DNA of 45,101 nt from JBBIOI01 sp037443425 (lineage in GTDB: Bacteria > Desulfobacterota > BSN033 > UBA1163): contig JBBIOI010000011.1 in NCBI GenBank assembly GCA_037443425.1, positions 1 through 45,101 of the forward strand, in the 5' to 3' direction. Of the stretch, positions 32,777-41,309 are shown piece by piece. The notes under the pieces were generated by a model, which made no database searches, was not told the origin of the DNA, and saw only the letters and a program-made list of their open reading frames with translations. Every line of letters begins with the position of its first letter. Position 1 is the stretch's first letter. Both the position numbers and the translations under genes were made by a program.

Positions 32777-34072
32777 ATGGTCAAAAAGGATATTAATGAT
32801 CGTCTTTCAGGTTATTTTAAGAGAAATCTTGAAACCATGCCACTTAGAAGACGGATTGAATATTTAAATCAAAAATTAAGGGGAATCGTTCAGTATGCTT
32901 ATAGATATTCAATTGCATTCAAAAATAAGATGGATGAGGCTGGTTTAAAGCCCAAAGATATCCAGACCATTAAAGACTTAGAAAAGATACCCATAACAAG
33001 AAAGGCTGACCTTTTAGAATTACAGAAGAAAAATCCTCCTTTTGGTGGTTTTGAAGGAATCCCAGTAAGTGAATTAAGAAGGATATATGTATCTCCAGGA
33101 CCCCTTCATGAGCCTGGTGAAAAAGAGTATGATGAACTTGGATGGGCGCAGGGAATGTTTGCTGCGGGTTTTAGACCCGGCGATATAGTCATAAATACCT
33201 TTAGTTACCACATGGTTCCTTTTGCCCTCGAAATGCTTGATAACTCTCTTTGTAAATTAGGATGTATAGTGGTGCCAAGTGGTGTAGGAAATACAGAGCA
33301 ACAGGTAAATATTTTAAGGACACTTAAAGTTACGGGCTTCTGTGGAACTCCAAGTTTTCTTCTTGCAATCTGTGAGAAGGCTGAGGAGATGGGATTGGAT
33401 TTAAAAAGGGATTTAAACCTGAAAGTTGGATTTGTTGCAGCAGAGATGCTCCCTGAATCTCTCCGTTCTAAACTCGAAGAGAAATTTGGAATGGTAATCA
33501 GACAGGGCTATGGAACTGCTGATATCCGATGCCTTGGATATGAGTGTATCCATAAAAATGGGATGCATATACCTGATGACAAGATAGTAGAGATTGTAGA
33601 TCCTAACACTGGAAAGCAGCTTGGCCCAGGAAGAACCGGTGAAATCGTTGGGACCACTTTCAACAAAACATATCCTCTTATTCGATTTGCAACAGGAGAT
33701 CTCTCTATAATGAGCGAAACCCTCTGTCCATGCGGAAGGACATCACCAAGGCTTATAAAAATACTTGGAAGGGTTGATCAATCAACAAAGGTCAGGGGTC
33801 TCTTTATTCATCCTGGCCAGATAGATGAGATAGCCTTAAAACACCCTGAGATATCTAAATATCAAATGATAATCACGAGAAAGGACCACAGAGATGAAAT
33901 GACATTCAAAGTTGAATTGAAAGAGGAGTGTCAAGATTTAAATAGGTTGAGAGAAGAGATTGAAAAGACAATCCGGGATGTAACCACGTTAAAAGGTGAA
34001 GTCCAATTTGTTAAAAAAGGAGAAATAAAGGAAGATATAAAAAAGATTCAAGACCTCAGAAAATGGGATTAG
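32777..34072 (+). CDS. PaaK-like phenylacetate-CoA ligase family protein with atypical P-loop
   Basis: A 431-residue adenylate-forming protein of PaaK type. It keeps the N-terminal AYRYSIAFKNKMDEAG region, GTPSFLLAICEKAEEMG, the RQGYGTADIRCLGYEC segment, YPLIRFATGDLS, the cysteine pair in ETLCPCGRTSPRL and KILGRVDQSTKVRGLFIHP. Where typical members carry a serine/threonine-rich SSGTTG phosphate loop, this protein has YVSPGPLHEPGEKEY at about residue 105. It may still be an aryl-CoA ligase or be specialised. It is the last gene of the importer operon, 31 bases after the lipoprotein, followed by a hairpin. Confidence 0.82.
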   Translation: MVKKDINDRLSGYFKRNLETMPLRRRIEYLNQKLRGIVQYAYRYSIAFKNKMDEAGLKPKDIQTIKDLEKIPITRKADLLELQKKNPPFGGFEGIPVSELRRIYVSPGPLHEPGEKEYDELGWAQGMFAAGFRPGDIVINTFSYHMVPFALEMLDNSLCKLGCIVVPSGVGNTEQQVNILRTLKVTGFCGTPSFLLAICEKAEEMGLDLKRDLNLKVGFVAAEMLPESLRSKLEEKFGMVIRQGYGTADIRCLGYECIHKNGMHIPDDKIVEIVDPNTGKQLGPGRTGEIVGTTFNKTYPLIRFATGDLSIMSETLCPCGRTSPRLIKILGRVDQSTKVRGLFIHPGQIDEIALKHPEISKYQMIITRKDHRDEMTFKVELKEECQDLNRLREEIEKTIRDVTTLKGEVQFVKKGEIKEDIKKIQDLRKWD

Positions 34073-34123
34073 GGTTTTTATAATCCACAAAACTGAAAGG
34101 TCCAAATATTTTTAAAAGAACCA

Positions 34124-34164
34124 AGAGGGGTAATTCCGAAAAATCTTAGTTTGGATACCCCTCT
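34124..34164 (+). terminator. hairpin after the importer operon
   Basis: AGAGGGGTA at 34124-34132 pairs with TACCCCTCT at 34156-34164 (9 bp, 23-base loop) and is followed by GATTTTGTT. It begins about 50 bases after the PaaK-like stop. The U-run is short, so it is a moderate terminator candidate separating the importer operon from the CBS-ACT gene. Confidence 0.5.
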
Positions 34165-34191
34165 GATTTTGTTCCTGCCGCACATGAGAGG

Positions 34192-34218
34192 TTAACAATT
34201 AATAAACATCCCTATAAA
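34192..34218 (+). promoter_or_regulatory. weak promoter candidate before the CBS-ACT gene
   Basis: TTAACA (34192-34197) and TATAAA (34213-34218) are each five of six to consensus but only 15 bases apart, shorter than ideal. Position just after a terminator-like hairpin and 55 bases before the start codon makes it plausible. Confidence 0.3.
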
Positions 34219-34273
34219 AAATTTTTGAAATATGTTAATATGTTACAAAAAATAGGAAGGAGGTATAAAACTT

Positions 34274-34954
34274 ATGAAGATAGAATATAAAGGATTTATG
34301 AGAGAGATGATAAGGAAAAATCCTATCACTATCAGCCCTGAAGCAAACTTTTTTGAGGCAAGAAATTTGATTCACGAAAAAGGTATTAGACACCTCCCTG
34401 TTGTAGACAAGGAAAATAGAATTGTTGGTATTGTTACTGATAGAGATATAAGAGAGGCAGCACCTTCTGATGCAACCCTTTTAAGTGTTCAGGAACTCAA
34501 TTACCTTCTTGGTAAATTAAAGGTAAAGGCCTTCATGACACCGAGGGAAAAATTGATTACTATTACACCTGACACACTTATAGAAGAGGCTGTTCAATTA
34601 ATGGTTGATCATAAGATTGGATGTCTCCCGGTTGTGGTGGAAGGTGATAAGTTATATGGAATCTTTACCGAGACCGATGCAATGGCCCATCTTGTTGATA
34701 TATTTGGATTTAAGAGACGGGGGACACGTATAAGCATTGCACTTGAGGATAAACCTGGCTCCATGCTTGGAGTCCTTGAGATATTTAAAAAGCATGAAGT
34801 AAATGTAATCAGCATTGTATCTCCTTCTTTCATGATAGAGGGAAAGAGGATTGCTGCCATCAGGATTGAAACAGAGGATTATAAAGATATTGTAAAAGAT
34901 TTGGAAGAGGCAGGCTATGATGTTTTATCCATAGGGAGATGGCCCTCGGTTTAG
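34274..34954 (+). CDS. CBS-pair plus ACT domain regulatory protein (AcuB-like)
   Basis: A 226-residue soluble protein. Two CBS motifs (about 8-60 and 78-135) are visible by HLPVVDKENRIVGIVTDRDI and GCLPVVVEGDKLYGIFTETD, and a C-terminal ACT domain (about 148-225) by RISIALEDKPGSMLGVLEIF and the closing DLEEAGYDVLS. CBS pairs bind adenine nucleotides and ACT domains small ligands, so it is likely an energy- or metabolite-sensing regulator. Proteins of this layout are called AcuB-like, a name linked to acetoin use in Bacillus but not proof of function here. It precedes the thiolase operon. Confidence 0.85.
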   Translation: MKIEYKGFMREMIRKNPITISPEANFFEARNLIHEKGIRHLPVVDKENRIVGIVTDRDIREAAPSDATLLSVQELNYLLGKLKVKAFMTPREKLITITPDTLIEEAVQLMVDHKIGCLPVVVEGDKLYGIFTETDAMAHLVDIFGFKRRGTRISIALEDKPGSMLGVLEIFKKHEVNVISIVSPSFMIEGKRIAAIRIETEDYKDIVKDLEEAGYDVLSIGRWPSV

Positions 34955-35070
34955 AAATTTAAAAAATTAATCTAAGAAGAGGGTTTCCACTAAATCCTTT
35001 CTAAAAGATAGGTTGAATGTTATCTTCTTGTTAATTTTTTACTTAAACTCATTGAAGGGAGAAAATTTGA

Positions 35071-36252
35071 ATGAAAGAAGTTGTGATTACAAGTGCAGTT
35101 AGAACAGCAATCGGAAATTTTCTTGGTGGTCTGAGCGGCTATAGTGCCACAGAGTTAGGGGCAAAAGTTATAGAGGAGGCCATTAGAAGGTCTAATATTA
35201 GAAAAGAGGATGTAGATCAAGTTATCATGGGAAATGTCCTCCCCTATGGATTGGGACAGAATCCTGCTCGTCAGGCAATGATCAGGGCAGGACTTCCAAT
35301 GGATGTTGGGGCATTAACGATCAACAAGGTGTGCGGCTCAGGATTAAAAGCTGTAATGCTTGCCTCACAGATCATCATATCAGGAGATGCAGAGGTAATT
35401 GTAGCTGGTGGGATGGAAAGTATGAGTCGCGTCCCTTACTACTTAGAGAATGCAAGAACTGGATATCGGCTCTGGGATGGCAAACTGATTGATGCCATGG
35501 TTCATGATGGACTTTGGGATGTAATAAATAATTATCATATGGGTTTCACAGCTGAGATCCAATCAAAGAAATTCAATATTAGCCGTGAGGAACAAGACCT
35601 ATTTGCTTACGAATCAAATCAAAAGGCATTAAGGGCAACTAAAGAAGGAAAATTTAGAGATGAGATACTTCCTATTGAGATAAAATCGAAAAAGGGTGAA
35701 ACAACCTTTTTTGATGTCGACGAAGGTCCTCGTGATACAGATCTTGAGGCCATGGCAAAGCTTAAACCTGCCTTTAAAGAGGATGGGGTTGTCACAGCAG
35801 GAAATTCATCAAAGATCAGTGATGGTGCAAGCGCACTTGTTGTTATGTCCAGAGACAAGGCAAATGCTTTTGGTTTAAAACCAATGGCCAGGGTTATTGC
35901 CCAAGCAGAGGCAGGTGTAGAACTTGAAGATGTCCTTGTTGCACCGATTAAATCGATACCAAGGGTCTTAAAAAAGGCGGGTATTTCATTAAATGAAATA
36001 GACCTGTTTGAAATTAATGAGGCATTTTCAGCCTCTACATTAGCTATTATAAAGGCACTTGGTATAGACAGAAATAAGGTCAATATCCATGGAGGGGCAG
36101 TTGCCTTAGGTCACCCAATCGGTGCGAGTGGCGCAAGAATACTTACAACACTGCTCTATGCAATGAAACAGGTAGGGGCAAGGCTGGGATTGGCCGCCCT
36201 CTGTTTGGGAGGGGCAGAGGCTGTTAGCCTGATTGTTGAAAGGATAGATTAA
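35071..36252 (+). CDS. acetyl-CoA acetyltransferase (thiolase)
   Basis: A 393-residue thiolase that cleaves or forms 3-ketoacyl-CoA. The nucleophile Cys is in NKVCGSGLKAVML (about residue 88); the histidine motif is GGAVALGHPIGASGARI and the second cysteine is in AALCLGGAEAVSL. NEAFSAS is conserved. The final glycine motif, normally CIGGGMG-like, reads CLGGAEA, a modest variation. Length and start fit the biosynthetic/acetoacetyl-CoA thiolase type, but chain-length preference is unknown. It is followed by a 3-hydroxyacyl-CoA dehydrogenase gene. Confidence 0.93.
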   Translation: MKEVVITSAVRTAIGNFLGGLSGYSATELGAKVIEEAIRRSNIRKEDVDQVIMGNVLPYGLGQNPARQAMIRAGLPMDVGALTINKVCGSGLKAVMLASQIIISGDAEVIVAGGMESMSRVPYYLENARTGYRLWDGKLIDAMVHDGLWDVINNYHMGFTAEIQSKKFNISREEQDLFAYESNQKALRATKEGKFRDEILPIEIKSKKGETTFFDVDEGPRDTDLEAMAKLKPAFKEDGVVTAGNSSKISDGASALVVMSRDKANAFGLKPMARVIAQAEAGVELEDVLVAPIKSIPRVLKKAGISLNEIDLFEINEAFSASTLAIIKALGIDRNKVNIHGGAVALGHPIGASGARILTTLLYAMKQVGARLGLAALCLGGAEAVSLIVERID

Positions 36253-36279
36253 TAAAAAACTAACGAAAGGGGGACATTT

Positions 36280-37128
36280 ATGGATATTAAAACTATTGGA
36301 GTAGTTGGAGCTGGACAGATGGGCAGCGGTATTGCACAGGTTTCTTCCCAATCAGGGTTTAATGTAATTATGAGTGATATAGCAGAAGCATTCGTTCAAA
36401 AGGGACTATCTTCAATCTCTAAGAATTTAGACCGTCTTCTCGAAAAAGGAAAGATATCGGCCAAGGAAAAAGATGATATACTCGGAAGGATAAAAGGTAC
36501 TGTTCAAATAAAGGATATGGAAGAAGCCGATTTTGTTATCGAGGCTGCAACTGAGAACGAAACCCTTAAACTTGACATTTTTAAACAACTTGACCAGATA
36601 TGCAGAAAAGATGTGATCCTTTCAAGTAACACATCTTCAATTTCTATTACAAAAATTGCCCATGCCACAAATAGACCTTCACAGGTCATAGGCATGCATT
36701 TTATGAATCCTGTTCCAGTGATGCAACTTGTTGAAATCATCCGGGGACTACAAACATCGGACGAAACTTTTCAGACTGTAAAATCATTAGCCGAAAGGAT
36801 GGGAAAAACGCCTGTTGAGGCAAATGATTTTCCAGGTTTCATATCCAACAGGATACTACTTCCTATGATAAATGAGGCTATATATGCCCTTTATGAAGGT
36901 GTTGGCACGGCTGAAGCAATTGATCAGGTTATGAAATTAGGAATGAACCATCCTATGGGACCCCTTGCCCTCGCCGATCTCATCGGCCTTGACACATGTC
37001 TTGCTATTCTTGAGGTTCTTTACAAAGGGTTTGGAGATCCTAAATATAGGCCCTGCCCTCTATTAAAGAAGTATGTTGATGCAGGTTATCTTGGGAGAAA
37101 AACAGGAAGAGGATTTTATAATTATTAA
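36280..37128 (+). CDS. 3-hydroxyacyl-CoA (3-hydroxybutyryl-CoA) dehydrogenase
   Basis: A 282-residue NAD-dependent enzyme oxidising 3-hydroxyacyl-CoA. The Rossmann motif is GVVGAGQMGSGIAQV, followed by the SSNTSSISI loop, the catalytic HFMNPVPVMQLVEII region and the C-terminal dimer domain NHPMGPLALADLIGLD. Length matches the single-domain HbdA/PaaH type. It lies 27 bases after the thiolase gene. No enoyl-CoA hydratase gene is present in the window to complete the cycle. Confidence 0.93.
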   Translation: MDIKTIGVVGAGQMGSGIAQVSSQSGFNVIMSDIAEAFVQKGLSSISKNLDRLLEKGKISAKEKDDILGRIKGTVQIKDMEEADFVIEAATENETLKLDIFKQLDQICRKDVILSSNTSSISITKIAHATNRPSQVIGMHFMNPVPVMQLVEIIRGLQTSDETFQTVKSLAERMGKTPVEANDFPGFISNRILLPMINEAIYALYEGVGTAEAIDQVMKLGMNHPMGPLALADLIGLDTCLAILEVLYKGFGDPKYRPCPLLKKYVDAGYLGRKTGRGFYNY

Positions 37129-37153
37129 AAAATTAAATAAGGAAATTATAGCC

Positions 37154-38299
37154 ATGGATTTGTCTCAGCAGAATATTGCAGAAAAATTTGAGTTATACGG
37201 TTGTTTCCAATGCGGGAAATGTACAGGGGGTTGCCCGGTCTCGATAAAATCGAAATTAAATATTAGAAAGTTAATGATCGAGGGAATCCTCGAAAGAATT
37301 CCTGAGAGGGTGAATGAAAAACAGGAAATCTGGGATTGCACAACATGTAAAACATGTACCTTAAGGTGTCCTCGTGGATTAAAACCTATGGATCTCATAA
37401 TCGGAATAAGAAGTATGCTTGTTGAAGAAGGACACATTCCAAAAACGATTATTGAGGCCATGGAAAATGCCTATAAACATGGGAATCCCTGGGGGAAACC
37501 CAAGACAAAAAGGACAGAATGGATGAAGCTTTTGCCAGAGGGTTTAAAGGTCAAGGATTTTTCTCAGGGTGATCATGCTCAATATCTATACTTTGTTGGA
37601 TGTACTGCATCATCTGATCCAAGGGTTCAGCAGGTTGCGATTTCGTTGGTCAGATGCCTTTTAATTTCAGGAATCGATTTTGGAATCCTGGGAAACGAGG
37701 AACAATGCTGTGGTAATGAGATAAGAAGAATGGGGGAGCAAGGTCTATTTGAGGAACTTATGGAAGGAAATCTTAGGAGTTTTGAATCCTTTGGCATTGA
37801 ACATATATTTACAGGTTGCCCCCATGGTTTTAACACATTAAAAAATGAATATCCTTCTAAAAATGTCGAGGTCCTTCATACTACCCAAATCCTATCAAGA
37901 TGCATTGAGAGTGGAAAATTCAATTTTAAAAATGGATTAAAAAGGAATGTAACTTATCATGATCCATGTTTTCTTGGCAAGCAGAATAATATCTTTGATG
38001 AACCAAGGATAATCCTCAATGCGATCCCTGGGGTCACCTTTAAGGAATTAGATCGTTCAAGGGAGAGAAGTCTCTGTTGTGAAGGTGGAGGGGGAAGGAT
38101 GTGGGTAGAATCCTCATCCGAAGGTGAAAGATTGGCTGAAATCCGTGTAAGGGATGCACTTGAGCTTGGTGTGGACGTAATTGTAACAGCGTGTCCATTC
38201 TGTCTGCTTACGCTGGAGGATGCTGTTAAGACTACGGGCAATGAGGAGAAGATACGTGTTATGGATTTAACAGAGTTACTTATTGAGGCAATAGAATGA
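37154..38299 (+). CDS. HdrC-HdrB-like (HdrD-type) iron-sulfur protein linked to ETF
   Basis: A soluble protein of 381 residues. The N-terminal dicluster ferredoxin domain has Cys17, Cys20, Cys23, Cys27 (CFQCGKCTGGCP) and Cys62, Cys65, Cys68, Cys72 (CTTCKTCTLRCP). Two CCG-type segments follow (EQCCGNE with FTGCPHG; YHDPCFLG with SLCCEGGGG and ACPFCLL), the architecture of fused HdrC and HdrB. I start at ATG 37154, since the frame upstream overlaps the dehydrogenase gene. With etfBA and an acyl-CoA dehydrogenase immediately downstream it probably accepts ETF electrons. It lacks the membrane cytochrome of EMO-type ETF:menaquinone oxidoreductases. Confidence 0.85.
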   Translation: MDLSQQNIAEKFELYGCFQCGKCTGGCPVSIKSKLNIRKLMIEGILERIPERVNEKQEIWDCTTCKTCTLRCPRGLKPMDLIIGIRSMLVEEGHIPKTIIEAMENAYKHGNPWGKPKTKRTEWMKLLPEGLKVKDFSQGDHAQYLYFVGCTASSDPRVQQVAISLVRCLLISGIDFGILGNEEQCCGNEIRRMGEQGLFEELMEGNLRSFESFGIEHIFTGCPHGFNTLKNEYPSKNVEVLHTTQILSRCIESGKFNFKNGLKRNVTYHDPCFLGKQNNIFDEPRIILNAIPGVTFKELDRSRERSLCCEGGGGRMWVESSSEGERLAEIRVRDALELGVDVIVTACPFCLLTLEDAVKTTGNEEKIRVMDLTELLIEAIE

Positions 38300-38326
38300 T
38301 ATTAAATATTATAGGAGGAGGAAGAG

Positions 38327-39118
38327 ATGGATATCGTTGTTTGTGTAAAAAGGGTTCCTGAGACCTCTGAAGCCGATATATTTATTGATAAATCTGGAAA
38401 GGATATTGATAGAAGTGGACTCACATTTGACCTGAATGAATGGGATAGCTATGCCATTGAGGAGGCAATAAGGTTGAAGGAGAAGTTAGGTGGGACAGTG
38501 ACTGTGATATCGCTGGGAGGGGAGGAGTCGAATGAAACCTTGAGAAAGTGTCTTGCAATGGGTGCAGACGAGGCAATCAGATTGAGTGATCCAGCCTTTG
38601 AGGGATCTGATGGTTATGTGACTGCAAGGATATTGGCAGAGGCGATTCGGAAAATACCCTATGACTTAATCTTAACAGGGGCGCAGGCTGAGGATGATGG
38701 TTTTGGCCAGGTAGGGGTTACAATAGCAGAGCTCTTAAAAATCCCTCATGCCTCGCTTGTCAATCGTCTTGAGATTCAAGAAAAGAAGGCAATGGTCCAT
38801 CGGGAACTGGAGGGAGGTTTAGAGGAGGTCCTGGAGATAGATCTTCCTGCAGTGCTTACTATTCAGACAGGGATTAATGAGCCGAGGTATGTCTCGATAA
38901 TGGGGATCCGAAAAGTAGCGAAGAAGGAGATCAAGCTCTATGGTGCCAAGGATCTAAATCTCACGGCTGAAGAGGTGGGGGTTTTAGGTTCAAACATTCG
39001 CTTAGAAAAGGTTTTTTTACCTCCTTCAGGAGAGGGTGCAGTTATACTGGAAGGAAAGCCTGATGATGTGGCCTTGAAGTTTATTGAGATATTGAAGGAG
39101 AAAGGAGGAGTATCTTGA
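38327..39118 (+). CDS. etfB: electron transfer flavoprotein beta subunit
   Basis: A 263-residue EtfB. It shows the family start MDIVVCVKRVPETSEADI, the conserved ATP/AMP-site region LILTGAQAEDDGFGQVGV, and GINEPRYVSIMGIRKVAKKE. It forms the ETF heterodimer with EtfA and accepts electrons from acyl-CoA dehydrogenase. Whether it binds AMP or a second, bifurcating FAD cannot be decided by eye. AGGAGGAGG precedes the ATG, and it ends inside the etfA start (TGATG). Confidence 0.93.
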   Translation: MDIVVCVKRVPETSEADIFIDKSGKDIDRSGLTFDLNEWDSYAIEEAIRLKEKLGGTVTVISLGGEESNETLRKCLAMGADEAIRLSDPAFEGSDGYVTARILAEAIRKIPYDLILTGAQAEDDGFGQVGVTIAELLKIPHASLVNRLEIQEKKAMVHRELEGGLEEVLEIDLPAVLTIQTGINEPRYVSIMGIRKVAKKEIKLYGAKDLNLTAEEVGVLGSNIRLEKVFLPPSGEGAVILEGKPDDVALKFIEILKEKGGVS

Positions 39119-40098
39119 TGAATGAGATAATGGTTGTTGCTGAGCATAGAAAAGGAGAGCTAAGAGATATTACCTATGAGATGGTATCAAAGGCTAACCA
39201 GCTTGCAAAGGCGATTGGTTCAGAGGTCTCGGTTGTTATTCTTGGCAAAGGGATAAAGGATTTTTCAGAGGTATTAAGCAAGAAGGCAAATCACCTCTTT
39301 TTGATCGAAGACGAAAGACTCGAATTCTATAATTCAGAGACCTATGAAAAGGTCTTGAGCCAATTCATATTGGAGAGGAGGCCTTTTTTAATACTTATTG
39401 GCCATACAGCAATGGGGATGGACTTTGCACCAAGCCTTGCAACTAAATTGAATATACCTTTCTGTCCTGATTGTGTGGGCATAGATATTGAGAATGATAG
39501 TTTTATACTTACCCGTCAGATCTATGGTGGAAAGGTAAATTCAACGGTGAGTTTTAATAAGAAGCCACCCTTCATGATTACCATCCGTCAGGGTGCTTTC
39601 CCTGTAAAGGAAGAGATTTCTATTTCAGGTGAGATTCAGACCCTATCTTCTAATTTAAAAGATGAGGCCCTTGCAAGACGTTTTATTCAGTATGTAGAGG
39701 CATCTGTAGGTGAGGTGGATATAACACAGGCCGATATCCTTGTCTCTGTTGGCAGAGGGATTAAGGAGGCCCAAAATATTCCTCTTGTTAAGGAATTGGC
39801 TGATGCGCTGGGAGGGACACTTTCCTGTTCAAGGCCGGTTGTGGATAAGAAGTGGCTTCCAAAGGAGAGACAGGTTGGGACATCTGGGAAGACAGTTAAG
39901 CCAAAGGTATATATTGCCATTGGAATAAGTGGTGCATTTCAACATGTTGCTGCGATCAGGGGTGCAGGAACCATTATTGCTATAAATAAGGATCCAAAGG
40001 CGCCAATATTTAATGTTGCCCATTACGGGATTGTAGGTGATCTATTTAAGGTTGTTCCTCTTATAAAGGATAAGCTTAAGGAATTAAGACAGAGATAG
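39118..40098 (+). CDS. etfA: electron transfer flavoprotein alpha subunit
   Basis: A 326-residue EtfA. The C-terminal FAD domain reads VGTSGKTVKPKVYIAIGISG, AFQHVAAIRGAGTIIAINKD and FNVAHYGIVGDLFKVVP. The N-terminal domain has the SVVILGKG and LILIGHTAMGMDFAPSLA strands. I use ATG 39118, which shares its first base with the etfB stop (TGATG), about nine bases after GGAGG; a TTG at 39115 is also in frame but badly placed. It works with EtfB and the acyl-CoA dehydrogenase 28 bases downstream. Confidence 0.93.
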   Translation: MNEIMVVAEHRKGELRDITYEMVSKANQLAKAIGSEVSVVILGKGIKDFSEVLSKKANHLFLIEDERLEFYNSETYEKVLSQFILERRPFLILIGHTAMGMDFAPSLATKLNIPFCPDCVGIDIENDSFILTRQIYGGKVNSTVSFNKKPPFMITIRQGAFPVKEEISISGEIQTLSSNLKDEALARRFIQYVEASVGEVDITQADILVSVGRGIKEAQNIPLVKELADALGGTLSCSRPVVDKKWLPKERQVGTSGKTVKPKVYIAIGISGAFQHVAAIRGAGTIIAINKDPKAPIFNVAHYGIVGDLFKVVPLIKDKLKELRQR

Positions 40099-40126
40099 AT
40101 AGAAGTTTTGAAAAAGGAGGCAAGAG

Positions 40127-41281
40127 ATGGATTTTGAATTAACTCAGGAGCAGAAGGAGATTCAGAGGGCTGCAAGGGAGTTTATTGAAGGGGAGTGTGA
40201 TAAGGATAAGATCCTTGAACTTGAGCAGAGGCATGAGTTTCCCAAGGAGATATGGAAAAAGGCAGCAAGGCTTGGTTTTATTGGGATCCACTTTCCGGAG
40301 GAGTATGGTGGTCAGGGCTACGGAGTCTTTGAAAATCTTTTGGTTGTGGAGGAGTTCTGCAGAAGGGATTCAAGCGTAGGGATGGCTTTAAGTACAGTAG
40401 ACTTCTCATCAGAACTTATCCTCAAATTTGGAACTCATGAGCAGAAGAAGAAGTATCTGATACCCATTGCAAAAGGTGAATTTATCTCAGGAGGGGCATA
40501 TACAGAGCCCGACCATGGCAGTGATATCACACTTCTTTCAACAGTTGCCATAAGAAAGGGGGATTTCTTTATCATCAATGGGACAAAAACATTTATTACA
40601 AACGGTACACATGCAAACTTTTTTGTAGTCCTTTGTCAGACAAATCCACAGGCCCAACCGAGCTATAGGGGGCAATCTACGATTATTGTTGAAAGGGGTG
40701 TTGATGGGTTTGATGCTAATGAGATCTCTCCGAAGATGGGGCTGAAGATGGTTCCTACGGCTGAACTTTCATTCAGTGATGTAAGAGTCCCTGTAGAGAA
40801 TCTCATTGGTGAAGAAAATAGGGGATTTTATCAGGTGCTTGAGTTTTTTGACGAAAGCAGGATAGAGGTTGCAGCTCAGGCGCTTGGGATAGCGCAGGGT
40901 GCATTTGATCGGGCGCTTGATTATTCGAAGCGCAGGCAGCAGTTTGGAAAGAGGATAATAGATTTTCAGGCAACACAACATAAACTTGCTGATATGGCAA
41001 CAAAGATTGAGGCGGCAAAGCTACTTGCATATAAGGCTGCGTGGAATCTGGATCAAAAAAGGATCGATCCAAAACTTACATCCATGGCAAAGATGTATTG
41101 TGCAAGGGTGGCTGTAGAGATAGCTGACGAGGCTATCCAAATCTTTGGTGGTTATGGATATATTACAGAGTATGAGGTAGAAAGGTTCTATCGTGATGCA
41201 AAGATTACTGAGATATATGAAGGGACAAAGGAGATTCAAAAGAATACGATTGCCTCTGCCTTAATGGGGAAGATTAAGTAG
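40127..41281 (+). CDS. acyl-CoA dehydrogenase
   Basis: A 384-residue flavoenzyme oxidising acyl-CoA to enoyl-CoA. Typical features are the N-terminal helical domain, SGGAYTEPDHGSDITLL, the FITNGTHANFFVV strand, the ALGIAQGAFDRALDYSKRRQQFGKR region and the C-terminal IFGGYGYITEYEVERFYRDAK and EIYEGTKEIQKNTIA, quoted in parts, where the glutamate in YEGT is the catalytic base of SCAD/MCAD-type enzymes. It donates electrons to the adjacent EtfBA. Substrate chain length is unknown. Confidence 0.95.
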   Translation: MDFELTQEQKEIQRAAREFIEGECDKDKILELEQRHEFPKEIWKKAARLGFIGIHFPEEYGGQGYGVFENLLVVEEFCRRDSSVGMALSTVDFSSELILKFGTHEQKKKYLIPIAKGEFISGGAYTEPDHGSDITLLSTVAIRKGDFFIINGTKTFITNGTHANFFVVLCQTNPQAQPSYRGQSTIIVERGVDGFDANEISPKMGLKMVPTAELSFSDVRVPVENLIGEENRGFYQVLEFFDESRIEVAAQALGIAQGAFDRALDYSKRRQQFGKRIIDFQATQHKLADMATKIEAAKLLAYKAAWNLDQKRIDPKLTSMAKMYCARVAVEIADEAIQIFGGYGYITEYEVERFYRDAKITEIYEGTKEIQKNTIASALMGKIK

Positions 41282-41309
41282 ATTAAGGATTCAAAGGTCT
41301 AAGGTAGGG

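Noticed and set aside
35619..36083. 154-codon open frame antisense to the thiolase
   Set aside because: The sense strand is a complete conserved thiolase; the antisense product has Ser/Ala-rich content typical of a shadow frame.
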